DNA from: Paracoccaceae bacterium
GTDB taxonomy: Bacteria; Pseudomonadota; Alphaproteobacteria; Rhodobacterales; Rhodobacteraceae
Length of the DNA: 5,293 nucleotides
Reading direction: 5' to 3'
NCBI GenBank assembly: GCA_019090405.1
Contig: JAHRVZ010000405.1
Span: 1 to 5,293 of the forward strand
In this document: positions 1 through 5,293 of the stretch, piece after piece
Layout: every line of letters starts with the position of its first letter
Numbering within the stretch: position 1 is the first letter of the stretch
Made by a program: the position numbers and the translations under genes
Notes under the pieces: model-generated
Databases searched by the model: none
What the model saw: only the letters and a program-made list of their open reading frames with translations
Told to the model about the DNA's origin: nothing

Positions 1-220
1 AATCGGCGGGGCTGCCTTCGGTGGCAAACCGACGCTCGCCCATTTTGGCAATCATCATCGGATGGGTATAGCTGATGCAATGGGCAACACCGGATTGTTC
101 AAACGCCGGGGCCACGGTCCAGACTTCGCCATCTGGTCCGGCCAGTTCCGCCGCGATACCGCCTAGGATTTTCAATCCGGGCGCATTGATCCCGTCGTCA
201 TTGGTAATAAGAATACGCAT
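1..220 (-). CDS. surE: 5'/3'-nucleotidase SurE, N-terminal 73 codons (runs off left edge)
   Basis: SurE is a cytoplasmic metal-dependent phosphatase that removes phosphate from nucleoside 5'- and 3'-monophosphates. The visible part starts MRILITNDDGINAPG, the hallmark opening of the family: D8 and D9 are the conserved metal-binding aspartates. The APAFEQSG segment at residues 37-44 aligns with the E. coli APDRNRSG region, so S43 corresponds to the metal-ligand serine S39. The last visible residues, GSPAD (69-73), match the conserved GTPxDC stretch, and the next codon begins with T, consistent with the expected Cys. The remainder, roughly two thirds of a usual 250-260 residue protein, lies outside the window. 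The ATG at 218-220 is the family start and has an AAGGGG ribosome site 9 bases upstream. It lies 91 bases downstream of the SDR gene, on the same strand. In many proteobacteria pcm and nlpD follow surE; that cannot be seen here. Confidence 0.95.
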   Translation of the reverse strand, partial: MRILITNDDGINAPGLKILGGIAAELAGPDGEVWTVAPAFEQSGVAHCISYTHPMMIAKMGERRFATEGSPAD

Positions 221-229
221 GTTTTGCTG

Positions 230-235
230 CCCCTT
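230..235 (-). promoter_or_regulatory. Ribosome binding site of surE
   Basis: On the minus strand AAGGGG ends 9 bases before the surE ATG (218-220). It is a G-rich, partial match to the Shine-Dalgarno consensus at acceptable spacing, and it supports the ATG chosen. No convincing promoter could be picked out of the 91-base gap between the SDR stop and this site. Confidence 0.5.
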
Positions 236-311
236 TTTATTCTTGATAGACGGCGCGGGATAACGGGGCAAGCAACCCGGCACCTTATGTTCGATTTATC
301 TGATGCTGGTG

Positions 312-947
312 TTATAACAACGCCAGAATACGCCGGGCTTCGTCTTTTGTGTTGCTTAGCGCGTCCCGGTCTTCGCCCGGATAGAACCGCGCGCGCAGGG
401 CTGTGGCCATTGGGTTTGGAGTGACAATTTGAACGCGGGGGCCGGTTTTGACGGCTTCGGCCTGCCAACTGCGTGCCAAAGCGATTTGTGCGGCCTTGGT
501 GGCACCGTATGAGGCAAAGAATTTATGGCCAGCGCGTTGGTCATCAAAGAAAACGGCGTGACCGTCGGCCCCCAGCAAAGGCGCCACAAACGGAATCAGA
601 ACCGACGTGGCGGTCGCATTCACCGCAAATGATTTTTCCCAGTCTTTGGCATCAACAAAATTCGCCGGCGTCAGCGGGGCTGCGTGAATCGCCGTATGCA
701 GCCACATATCCAGTTTCCCCCACCGATCATGGATGCCACGGCACAAGGTTGCCATTGCATCGGTGTTGGTGATGTCCATGGGAGCAAGCGTGGCACTGCC
801 ACCAGCCGCCTGAATGCGGTCATCCAGTTCTTCCAATGCGCCGGTGGTACGGGCAACGGCAACAATATGATGTGTCGGTGCAAGCGCTTGGGCCAATGCG
901 GCACCAAGACCACGCGACGCGCCAGTGATAAGGGCAAGTTTTGTCAT
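312..947 (-). CDS. YciK-like short-chain dehydrogenase/reductase (SDR), divergent active site
   Basis: This is a 211-residue Rossmann-fold protein of the SDR superfamily; substrate unknown. The cofactor motif TGASRGLG is at residues 8-15. R12 and R33 are basic residues of the kind that favour NADP(H). D58 sits at the adenine-contact position after beta-3, and N110 matches the structural Asn of helix 4. The YGATK motif supplies Y147 and K151. Best family resemblance is to E. coli YciK: the C-terminal MATALRARFYPGED (180-193) parallels YciK's TRTAMRASAFPTED. Oddities: the usual NNAG is HTAI (84-87), the catalytic Ser expected about 13 residues before Tyr is absent (FFDDQR there instead), and the PG motif after beta-6 reads PNP (177-179). 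The ATG at 945-947 is chosen because SDRs begin just before the glycine motif; a TTG at 983 would add 12 residues but has no ribosome site. The ATG also lacks a clear one. It ends 91 bases before surE on the same strand. The family call is firm; activity is inference. Confidence 0.88.
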   Translation of the reverse strand: MTKLALITGASRGLGAALAQALAPTHHIVAVARTTGALEELDDRIQAAGGSATLAPMDITNTDAMATLCRGIHDRWGKLDMWLHTAIHAAPLTPANFVDAKDWEKSFAVNATATSVLIPFVAPLLGADGHAVFFDDQRAGHKFFASYGATKAAQIALARSWQAEAVKTGPRVQIVTPNPMATALRARFYPGEDRDALSNTKDEARRILALL

Positions 948-962
948 GGGCAGCGGTGTGGC

Positions 963-992
963 GCTAAGCCGGGGAAACGTCAAGGGCTTAGC
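963..992. repeat. Perfect 8-bp inverted repeat (hairpin) upstream of the SDR gene
   Basis: GCTAAGCC at 963-970 is exactly complementary to GGCTTAGC at 985-992, with a 14-base spacer. It lies in the 99-base gap between the HR-like gene and the SDR gene, its near edge 15 bases from the SDR ATG. Neither side is followed by a T-run in either direction, so it does not look like a standard intrinsic terminator. In the transcript it could form a hairpin close to the translation start; as DNA it could be an operator. The spacer contains TTGACG on the minus strand, resembling a -35 box, but no matching -10 follows at 16-18 bases. Confidence 0.6.
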
Positions 993-1046
993 AAACTCAA
1001 CGGCAGGATACGTACATTTGCCGCATTAAACCGTGGCCAAGATTGG

Positions 1047-1316
1047 TCAGCTTGGCAGCGCCAGCCGCTGTGTTTGACCAAATTGAGACAGCATCAACCC
1101 GTCCACATCAATGCCCACTACGGTGCCTGACCCCAACTTGTCACCAGCACTAACGGTTTTTGTTCTGCCACCGGGCAAACGAACAAGCGCCGAAAGCGTG
1201 GCAGTCGGTCCAAATACGCCAAGCAGCGTCAGACCTTTCAGGTCCAGACTTTGGGAATGCGTGGCCAGATCGGCAACGTTTGCGGGGGTTTTTCCCGCCT
1301 TAACAAAAGATGGCAT
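1047..1316 (-). CDS. Small protein resembling the GspC/PilP HR domain
   Basis: An 89-residue protein of unproven function. Its core, GVFG (33-36), ALVRLPGG (43-50), then VSAGDKLGSGTVVGID (55-70) and a C-terminal QTQRLALP, follows the pattern of the beta-rich HR domain of type II secretion GspC and pilus PilP proteins (an Ala-Leu-Val-Arg strand, a Gly turn, then a 'V.xGD.l..g.V..I' hairpin). From memory, Rhodobacterales encode longer proteins ending in a very similar domain preceded by a 'T.A.VA..AT' segment, which is also present here (residues 10-19). Those domains normally sit in the periplasm behind an N-terminal anchor; this gene has no signal peptide or membrane segment from either start. 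The ATG at 1314-1316 is preferred; a TTG at 1370 would give 107 residues with a Cys-rich lead (DRGICCRVVPC) unlike the family, and a stop lies four codons before it. Neither has a good ribosome site. No secretion or pilus genes are nearby. Confidence 0.6.
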   Translation of the reverse strand: MPSFVKAGKTPANVADLATHSQSLDLKGLTLLGVFGPTATLSALVRLPGGRTKTVSAGDKLGSGTVVGIDVDGLMLSQFGQTQRLALPS

Positions 1317-1470
1317 GAGGTGAAGGTGCTCGTAACAAGGGACGACCCGGCAGCAGATGCCACGGTCCAAGCGCGCGCTTTAGCAGTGGTATCAGGGCAG
1401 CGAAAGGGGGGATTGCGCTGCTTGGCAGCAATTTGCCGATCCCGTTGGAAACCGGCAATCTGACGCCCAT
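1300..1470 (-). other. Possible 56-codon ORF after purF (hypothetical or frameshifted leader)
   Basis: An ATG at 1468-1470, 6 bases after the purF stop and preceded by AGG at 5 bases spacing, opens a 56-codon frame that ends in TAA at 1300-1302. It overlaps the HR-like gene's ATG by 17 bases in a different frame. The product is proline- and leucine-rich (for example LLPSSAIPPFAALIPLL around residues 14-30) with no motif I recognise and no clear membrane helix. It may be chance, a small coupled leader gene, or the N-terminal part of the HR-like protein split off by a frameshift. I do not claim it is translated. Confidence 0.2.
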
Positions 1471-1476
1471 ATCAGC

Positions 1477-2985
1477 CTATTCAGCGGCCTTCATTTCAAA
1501 GCCTTTGGCCATCATATCTGCCGGAACCACCGGATATTCTCCACTGAAACAGGCGTCGCAATATTGCGGGCATTCCTGATTGCGACCGCCCGCTTGTCCA
1601 ACCGCACGATAAAGCCCATCAAGCGAGATGAATTTCAGACTATCCACCGCCAGATGATCGCGCATTTCTTCTTCGCTCATGGTGGCAGCCAGCAGTTTTT
1701 CGCGTTGCGGCGTATCCACCCCGTAAAAGCAGGGCCAAGCCGTTGGCGGCGAGGCAATGCGGAAATGCACCTCTTTTGCACCCGCGTCCAAAATCATTTC
1801 CTTGATCTTGCGCGATGTGGTGCCGCGCACAACGGAATCGTCAACCAATATGACACGTTTGCCCCGGATCAGTGCTCGGTTCACGTTCAGTTTCAGCCGC
1901 ACACCCATGTTGCGAATGTGTTCGGTCGGCTCAATAAAGGTGCGCCCGACATATTGGTTGCGGATGATGCCCATTGCATAGGGAATACCCGATTCCAGCG
2001 AAAACCCGATGGCGGCCGGGGTGCCGGAATCCGGCACCGGACAGACCAGATCGGCCTCGACCGGGCTTTCTTTGGCCAACTCACGTCCAATTGCTTCGCG
2101 GGTTTCATAGACGGACCGGCCGCCAAGGATGCTATCGGGGCGTGAGAAATAGACATGTTCAAAGATGCAAAAACGGGGTTTTTGTGGCCGGAACGGGAAA
2201 TGGCTTTCGACACCATTGTTGCCAATGACCACCATTTCACCCGGCTCGATCTCGCGCACGAAATCGGCGCCGATGATATCAAGGGCGCAGGTTTCCGAGC
2301 TTAACGCCCAACCGTCACCGATTTTACCCAGAACCAACGGGCGCACGCCCAACGGATCGCGCACGCCGATCAGCTGGTTTTGGTTCATCGCAACCACCGA
2401 ATAGGCGCCTTCGACCCGGCGCAATGCGTCTTCCATGCGTTCCGGGATGTTGCGTTGCAACGATCGTGCCATCAAATGGATGATACATTCACTGTCTGAG
2501 GTGGACTGAAAAATCGACCCACGCTCGATCAATTCGCGCTTAAGCGATTCTGCGTTGGTGATGTTGCCGTTATGGGCAATCGCCGCCCCGCCCATCGAAA
2601 ATTCACCAAAGAACGGCTGCACATCGCGAATGGCAGTCTGCCCCTTGGACCCCGAAGTTGAGTACCGCACATGGCCAATAGCCAGAGGGCCGGGCAGGGT
2701 TTCCATGACCTTTTGCGACGTGAAATTGTCACGCACATAGCCAAAGCGACGGGCGTTGTTAAATCCCTGTTCGGGGTCATGGCTGACAATTCCGCCGGCC
2801 TCTTGTCCGCGATGTTGCAGGGCGTGCAGGCCAAGGGCGACAAAATTGGCAGCGTCACTGACGCCTACGACGCCAAAAACGCCACATTCTTCTTTTAGTT
2901 TGTCGTCAAGTCCCAGATCACGCAAATGGGACGTGTCAAAAGGGTTTGCGGCGGGCATCAGCGAAGGCGATGAGCAGGGAGGCAA
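1477..2985 (-). CDS. purF: Amidophosphoribosyltransferase (glutamine PRPP amidotransferase)
   Basis: PurF makes 5-phosphoribosylamine from PRPP and glutamine, the committed step of cytoplasmic de novo purine synthesis. The 502 residues contain an N-terminal Ntn-type glutaminase domain with C34 (CGVFG) as the nucleophile exposed by propeptide cleavage, then HALQHRGQEAGGI (54-66), RYSTSG (107-112) and AHNGNITN (137-144). The C-terminal phosphoribosyltransferase domain carries the PRPP loop VILVDDSVVRGTTS (378-391). Four cysteines, C273, C419, C476 and C479 (CIFEHVYF, PCFYG, YCDACFSGEYP), align with the [4Fe-4S] ligands of Bacillus subtilis PurF, so this is the iron-sulfur, propeptide-processed type, unlike the cluster-free E. 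coli enzyme. Start: the TTG at 2983-2985 has GGAG 8 bases upstream and gives a 33-residue propeptide; an ATG at 2956-2958 (24-residue propeptide) has no ribosome site. Family propeptides are often about 10 residues, so this one is long and poorly constrained. cvpA lies 140 bases upstream, the classical cvpA-purF pairing. Confidence 0.97.
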   Translation of the reverse strand: MPPCSSPSLMPAANPFDTSHLRDLGLDDKLKEECGVFGVVGVSDAANFVALGLHALQHRGQEAGGIVSHDPEQGFNNARRFGYVRDNFTSQKVMETLPGPLAIGHVRYSTSGSKGQTAIRDVQPFFGEFSMGGAAIAHNGNITNAESLKRELIERGSIFQSTSDSECIIHLMARSLQRNIPERMEDALRRVEGAYSVVAMNQNQLIGVRDPLGVRPLVLGKIGDGWALSSETCALDIIGADFVREIEPGEMVVIGNNGVESHFPFRPQKPRFCIFEHVYFSRPDSILGGRSVYETREAIGRELAKESPVEADLVCPVPDSGTPAAIGFSLESGIPYAMGIIRNQYVGRTFIEPTEHIRNMGVRLKLNVNRALIRGKRVILVDDSVVRGTTSRKIKEMILDAGAKEVHFRIASPPTAWPCFYGVDTPQREKLLAATMSEEEMRDHLAVDSLKFISLDGLYRAVGQAGGRNQECPQYCDACFSGEYPVVPADMMAKGFEMKAAE

Positions 2986-3125
2986 GGCAGTTGCTCCGAA
3001 TCCAGTGGCAGAGATGGGACTGTCTTAGTCGCTCATATGCTGGCTGTCACGACTCTATCACAATGATTGTCTGTTTGATTTGCCCGACCATGTATTTCTA
3101 TGCGATTATGCAGCCCAATTCAGCC
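2986..3125 (-). promoter_or_regulatory. cvpA-purF intergenic region, possible purF promoter
   Basis: At 140 bases this is the longest gap between complete genes in the window, long enough for a promoter and leader for purF. It is visibly AT-richer on its cvpA side. I see only weak candidates: a CATAAT hexamer close after the cvpA stop with no good -35, and TTGTGA with CATATG 18 bases further on (4 and 3 of 6 matches to sigma-70 boxes). Two GANTC sites (2998-3002, 3051-3055) are targets for the alphaproteobacterial CcrM methylase if present. No purine riboswitch core or terminator hairpin with a T-run was recognised. A promoter here is inferred mainly from the gap. Confidence 0.3.
2994..2998 (-). 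promoter_or_regulatory. Ribosome binding site favouring a TTG start for purF
   Basis: CGGAG on the minus strand ends 8 bases before the TTG at 2983-2985, the ideal Shine-Dalgarno spacing. The competing in-frame ATG at 2956-2958 is preceded by pyrimidine-rich sequence without such a site. This is what decides the purF start given here. Confidence 0.55.
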
Positions 3126-3680
3126 CTATTTAGAGCAGGCGCTGACCAGGTTTTCATATTGCTGTGTCACCCAGCTTAGCGCCTGGGCGGGGTCGCGATC
3201 TTCGATCTGGCCGGTCAGACGTGCAAAAACCTGTGCCGAGCGGCTTTCATCCACCATGGTAAAACTTTGGCTGGTCATCACCGTATCATAGATGAAAAAG
3301 GCGATAGCAACCAACAGGATACCACGCGCGACGCCAAACAGAAATCCGATGCCCTGATCAATGCCACCAAGGGCTGATCGCTGCACAAGCGAGGAAAACA
3401 GTGGCGTAAAGAACGATACAACGATCAAAGCAACCGCAAACACCGCCGCAAACGAGACGATGATCGACAATTCGCAACTGTCGGCAATGAACTCGCCCAA
3501 CACCGGAACCTCTTTGATCAGGGGTTCGACTTTGGGCGAAAAGATAAAGGCCACAACTGCGGCGGCAATCCAGCCGGCAATGGCCATAGCTTCGCGCACA
3601 AAGCCACGCGAATAGGCCAAAAGTGCGGACAGCACGATAATAAGCGCCACAACGCCGTCAATAATGGTGAAACCTTCCAT
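3126..3680 (-). CDS. cvpA: CvpA family inner-membrane protein
   Basis: CvpA was named for its requirement in colicin V production in E. coli; its molecular role is unsettled, with links to envelope and bile-salt tolerance. The 184-residue protein has the family's four hydrophobic helices at about 5-22, 31-47, 69-91 and 110-131. The conserved loop SRGFVRE (24-30) follows helix 1 and DQGIGFLFGVARG (108-120) opens helix 4, both diagnostic. After helix 4 comes a polar tail of about 50 residues, probably on one face of the membrane, ending ACSK. The ATG at 3678-3680 begins MEGFTIIDG, as the family does, and is preceded by AGGCGAGG, so a ribosome site exists although GAGG itself is only 3 bases away. 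It follows radA by 45 bases and precedes purF by 140, so it is probably cotranscribed with radA and possibly reads into purF. Confidence 0.95.
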   Translation of the reverse strand: MEGFTIIDGVVALIIVLSALLAYSRGFVREAMAIAGWIAAAVVAFIFSPKVEPLIKEVPVLGEFIADSCELSIIVSFAAVFAVALIVVSFFTPLFSSLVQRSALGGIDQGIGFLFGVARGILLVAIAFFIYDTVMTSQSFTMVDESRSAQVFARLTGQIEDRDPAQALSWVTQQYENLVSACSK

Positions 3681-3725
3681 AGTCCTCGCCTGTCATTGGG
3701 GGGCATTGTTTGCCCATACCGTATC

Positions 3726-5090
3726 TTAGCCTGCTCCGAACACTTCACCAACAAAACCTGTCAAATCTGTGGCCCGGGTCAGGGACATTGTGCCTGCCGT
3801 GACAGATTTGCCGCCTTTAGGTACAATAGCCGCTGTGAAACCAAGTTTTTGCGCCTCTTTCAACCGGTTTTCTGTCTGGGGGGCCGGTCGCAACGCACCA
3901 GATAGGCTGATTTCGCCAAAAACCACTGTATTTGCAGGCAAAGCCGCGTCTTCTCGGGCACTTAGCAAAGCAGCCGCAACGGCAAGGTCGGCGGCGGGTT
4001 CGGATATTTTCATGCCACCAGCCACGTTCAGATATACATCCAGCCCGGTGAACGGGATGCCGCAGCGCGCCTCAAGCACCGCAAGAATCATCGCCAGCCG
4101 ACTGCCATCCCAGCCAACAACCGCACGACGCGGCTGGCTGTGGGGGGATGGGGCGACCAGCGCTTGCAATTCCACCAATACCGGGCGGGTGCCCTCGATA
4201 CCGGCAAAAACCACCGAACCGGGGCTGGGTTCACCGCGTTCAGACAGAAACAGGGCGGATGGGTTCAACACTTCGGCCAGTCCCGCGCCGGTCATTTCAA
4301 ACACGCCGATTTCATCCGCAGGGCCAAAGCGGTTTTTCACCGCGCGCAGAATGCGGAACTGATGGCCGCGCTCGCCTTCGAAATACAGCACCGTATCAAC
4401 CATATGTTCGATCACCCGCGGGCCAGCAATCTGGCCCTCTTTGGTGACATGGCCAACCAAAATGACCGACACACCTTTGCGTTTGGCGAAATTGGTCAAC
4501 TCGTGCGCCGTGGCGCGGACCTGACTGACGCTGCCGGGGGCGCTTTCGACGTTGTCGGCCCACATGGTCTGGATCGAATCAATGATGACCAGTCCGGGCT
4601 TTTCGGTTTCCATCGTGGTCAGGATGTTGCGCAGGTTGGTATCGGCGGCCAATTGCACCGGCGCATCCGTCAGTCCCAGTCTTTGGGCGCGCATCCGCAC
4701 CTGTGCGCTGGATTCTTCGCCAGTGACATACATCGTTTTCACACCCGCCTGGGCGAATTTAGCCGCCGCCTGCAACAGCAGGGTCGATTTGCCGATGCCC
4801 GGATCACCACCAACAAGGATCGCGGATGCCGGCACCAGCCCCCCGCCCAGAACCCGGTCAAGTTCTCGCATACCCGATTGGGTGCGTGGTGGCGGGGTTT
4901 CCTTGGTGGACAGGCTTGTCAGATCCAGCGTCGTGCCGCGTTTGCCCCCCAGTGATTTCTTGGACGGACCGGCGGAAAGCGGAGTTTCCTCGACGATGCT
5001 GTTCCATTCGCCACAGGATTCGCAGTGCCCGGACCATTTGGAAAAGGTCGCCGCGCAGGAGGAACAGGTAAATGTGTTGGTTTTTGCCAT
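3726..5090 (-). CDS. radA: DNA repair protein RadA (Sms), RecA-like branch-migration ATPase
   Basis: RadA acts in recombinational repair, driving branch migration of RecA-made intermediates as a DNA-binding hexamer. The 454 residues hold all family parts in order: a four-Cys zinc finger (C9, C12, C23, C26) within SCAATFSKWSGHCESCGEWN; a Walker A motif GGDPGIGKST (94-103); a Walker B strand LVIIDSIQTM (168-177, with D171); the RadA-specific KNRFG motif (252-256); and a C-terminal Lon-protease-like domain including DVYLNVAGGMKISEPAADLA (351-370). Length matches the usual 450-460. The ATG at 5088-5090 gives MAKTNTFTC, the standard family start, although its ribosome site is weak (AGG 13 bases away). 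A TTG at 5124-5126 would add 12 residues and overlaps the stop of the upstream PqiA-like gene as TTGA, but the added residues do not resemble the family. It lies 32 bases after the PqiA-like gene and 45 before cvpA, consistent with cotranscription. Confidence 0.97.
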   Translation of the reverse strand: MAKTNTFTCSSCAATFSKWSGHCESCGEWNSIVEETPLSAGPSKKSLGGKRGTTLDLTSLSTKETPPPRTQSGMRELDRVLGGGLVPASAILVGGDPGIGKSTLLLQAAAKFAQAGVKTMYVTGEESSAQVRMRAQRLGLTDAPVQLAADTNLRNILTTMETEKPGLVIIDSIQTMWADNVESAPGSVSQVRATAHELTNFAKRKGVSVILVGHVTKEGQIAGPRVIEHMVDTVLYFEGERGHQFRILRAVKNRFGPADEIGVFEMTGAGLAEVLNPSALFLSERGEPSPGSVVFAGIEGTRPVLVELQALVAPSPHSQPRRAVVGWDGSRLAMILAVLEARCGIPFTGLDVYLNVAGGMKISEPAADLAVAAALLSAREDAALPANTVVFGEISLSGALRPAPQTENRLKEAQKLGFTAAIVPKGGKSVTAGTMSLTRATDLTGFVGEVFGAG

Positions 5091-5122
5091 GACAGGGTTT
5101 GTGCCTGACGGGCGCGCCAGCC

Positions 5123-5293
5123 TCAAGCCTTTTGCGCACGTTCCGTCAGATAACCAAGCCCGATGCCGGCCAGAATACAGGCGGTGAACAGATAAAGCCC
5201 CCAGGCGGTCTCAACCCGGCCCACGCCAATGCCTTTGGACAGGGTGATATACAGCGCAATCAGGAACACATCGGCCATCGCCAGTTTGCCCAG
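5123..5293 (-). CDS. PqiA-family (paraquat-inducible protein A) membrane protein, C-terminal 56 residues
   Basis: Only the end of the gene is in the window; its start lies beyond the right edge. The frame opens LGKLAMADVFLIALYITL, matching the PqiA-family C-terminal pattern 'GKWxMLDVFxVALL' at the start of a membrane helix. A second hydrophobic segment follows (about residues 30-49, GLYLFTACILAGIGLGYL), then a short polar tail TERAQKA and TGA at 5123-5125. PqiA-like proteins are multi-helix inner-membrane partners of MCE-type lipid transporters such as PqiB, or stand alone; which applies cannot be told from this fragment. The stop overlaps a possible TTG start of radA, and the real radA ATG is 32 bases on, so the two are likely cotranscribed. 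The family call rests on one motif plus hydrophobicity. Confidence 0.8.
   Translation of the reverse strand: MGKLAMADVFLIALYITLSKGIGVGRVETAWGLYLFTACILAGIGLGYLTERAQKA

Noticed and set aside
677..702. GGCTGC...GCAGCC inverted repeat
   Set aside because: It lies within the SDR coding sequence and is only 6 bp; codon content explains it.
684..1130. Plus-strand open frame of 148 codons across the SDR and HR-like genes
   Set aside because: It spans two minus-strand genes and their gap, with a Cys/Arg/Gln-rich translation and no domain.
1417..1429. GCTGC-CAA-GCAGC hairpin (minus strand) downstream of purF as a terminator
   Set aside because: Stem of only 5 bp, followed by C-rich sequence and just three T's; it does not meet the pattern of an intrinsic terminator and lies inside the 56-codon ORF.
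1564..2145. Plus-strand open frame of 193 codons opposite purF
   Set aside because: Antisense to the conserved PurF C-terminal domain; no recognisable domain in its translation.
3701..3715. GGGCA-AACAA-TGCCC hairpin between radA and cvpA
   Set aside because: A 5-bp stem followed by C's and no T-run; the short gap argues for read-through to cvpA, and such a short repeat is expected by chance.
4140..4955. Long plus-strand open frame of 271 codons opposite radA
   Set aside because: It lies entirely antisense to radA, whose protein has every family motif; the translation is His/Gln/Arg-rich with no recognisable domain, typical of a high-GC shadow frame.
1..5293. A hidden novel system (defence, CRISPR, retron, mobile element, RNA gene)
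   Set aside because: Nearly all sequence is accounted for by conserved housekeeping-type genes on one strand; no repeat array, terminal repeats, transposase, reverse transcriptase or tRNA-like fold was seen, and no gap exceeds about 160 bases.

Overview
The window reads as an ordinary, compact stretch of an alphaproteobacterial chromosome, most likely from Rhodobacterales (the Roseobacter group). This rests on the protein sequences (a PurF with the DDKLKEECGVFG start region, a CvpA with SRGFVRE, a RadA beginning MAKTNTFTCSSC), a moderately high GC content, and a gene set I recall as typical of that group. No marker gene fixes the genus. All recognisable genes lie on the minus strand, so transcription runs from high to low coordinates.

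In the order of transcription: (1) the 3' end of a PqiA-family integral membrane protein enters at the right edge (5123-5293). (2) radA (3726-5090), a DNA repair and branch-migration ATPase, follows after 32 bases. (3) cvpA (3126-3680), a four-helix inner-membrane protein, follows after 45 bases. (4) A 140-base gap, the largest in the window, precedes purF (1477-2985), the first committed enzyme of purine synthesis. (5) A small protein resembling the HR domain of GspC/PilP follows at 1047-1316; between it and purF lies a short out-of-frame ORF of uncertain reality. (6) A YciK-like short-chain dehydrogenase lies at 312-947, with a perfect 8-bp inverted repeat just upstream of its start. (7) The first 73 codons of surE, a nucleotidase, run off the left edge (1-220).

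The right part (pqiA-like, radA, cvpA) is spaced like one operon. cvpA next to purF is a classical pairing that is cotranscribed in E. coli; here the 140-base gap leaves room for a separate purF promoter, though I find no convincing one. PurF (making phosphoribosylamine) and SurE (dephosphorylating nucleoside monophosphates) both touch nucleotide metabolism, but the genes between them do not make an obvious pathway.

I see no mobile element, CRISPR array, RNA gene, phage gene or defence system, and no evidence of an undescribed multi-gene system. The points worth a second look are small: an SDR lacking several canonical catalytic and cofactor motifs, an unanchored orphan HR-like domain that may be a remnant of a larger gene, a likely TTG start for purF, and the inverted repeat.
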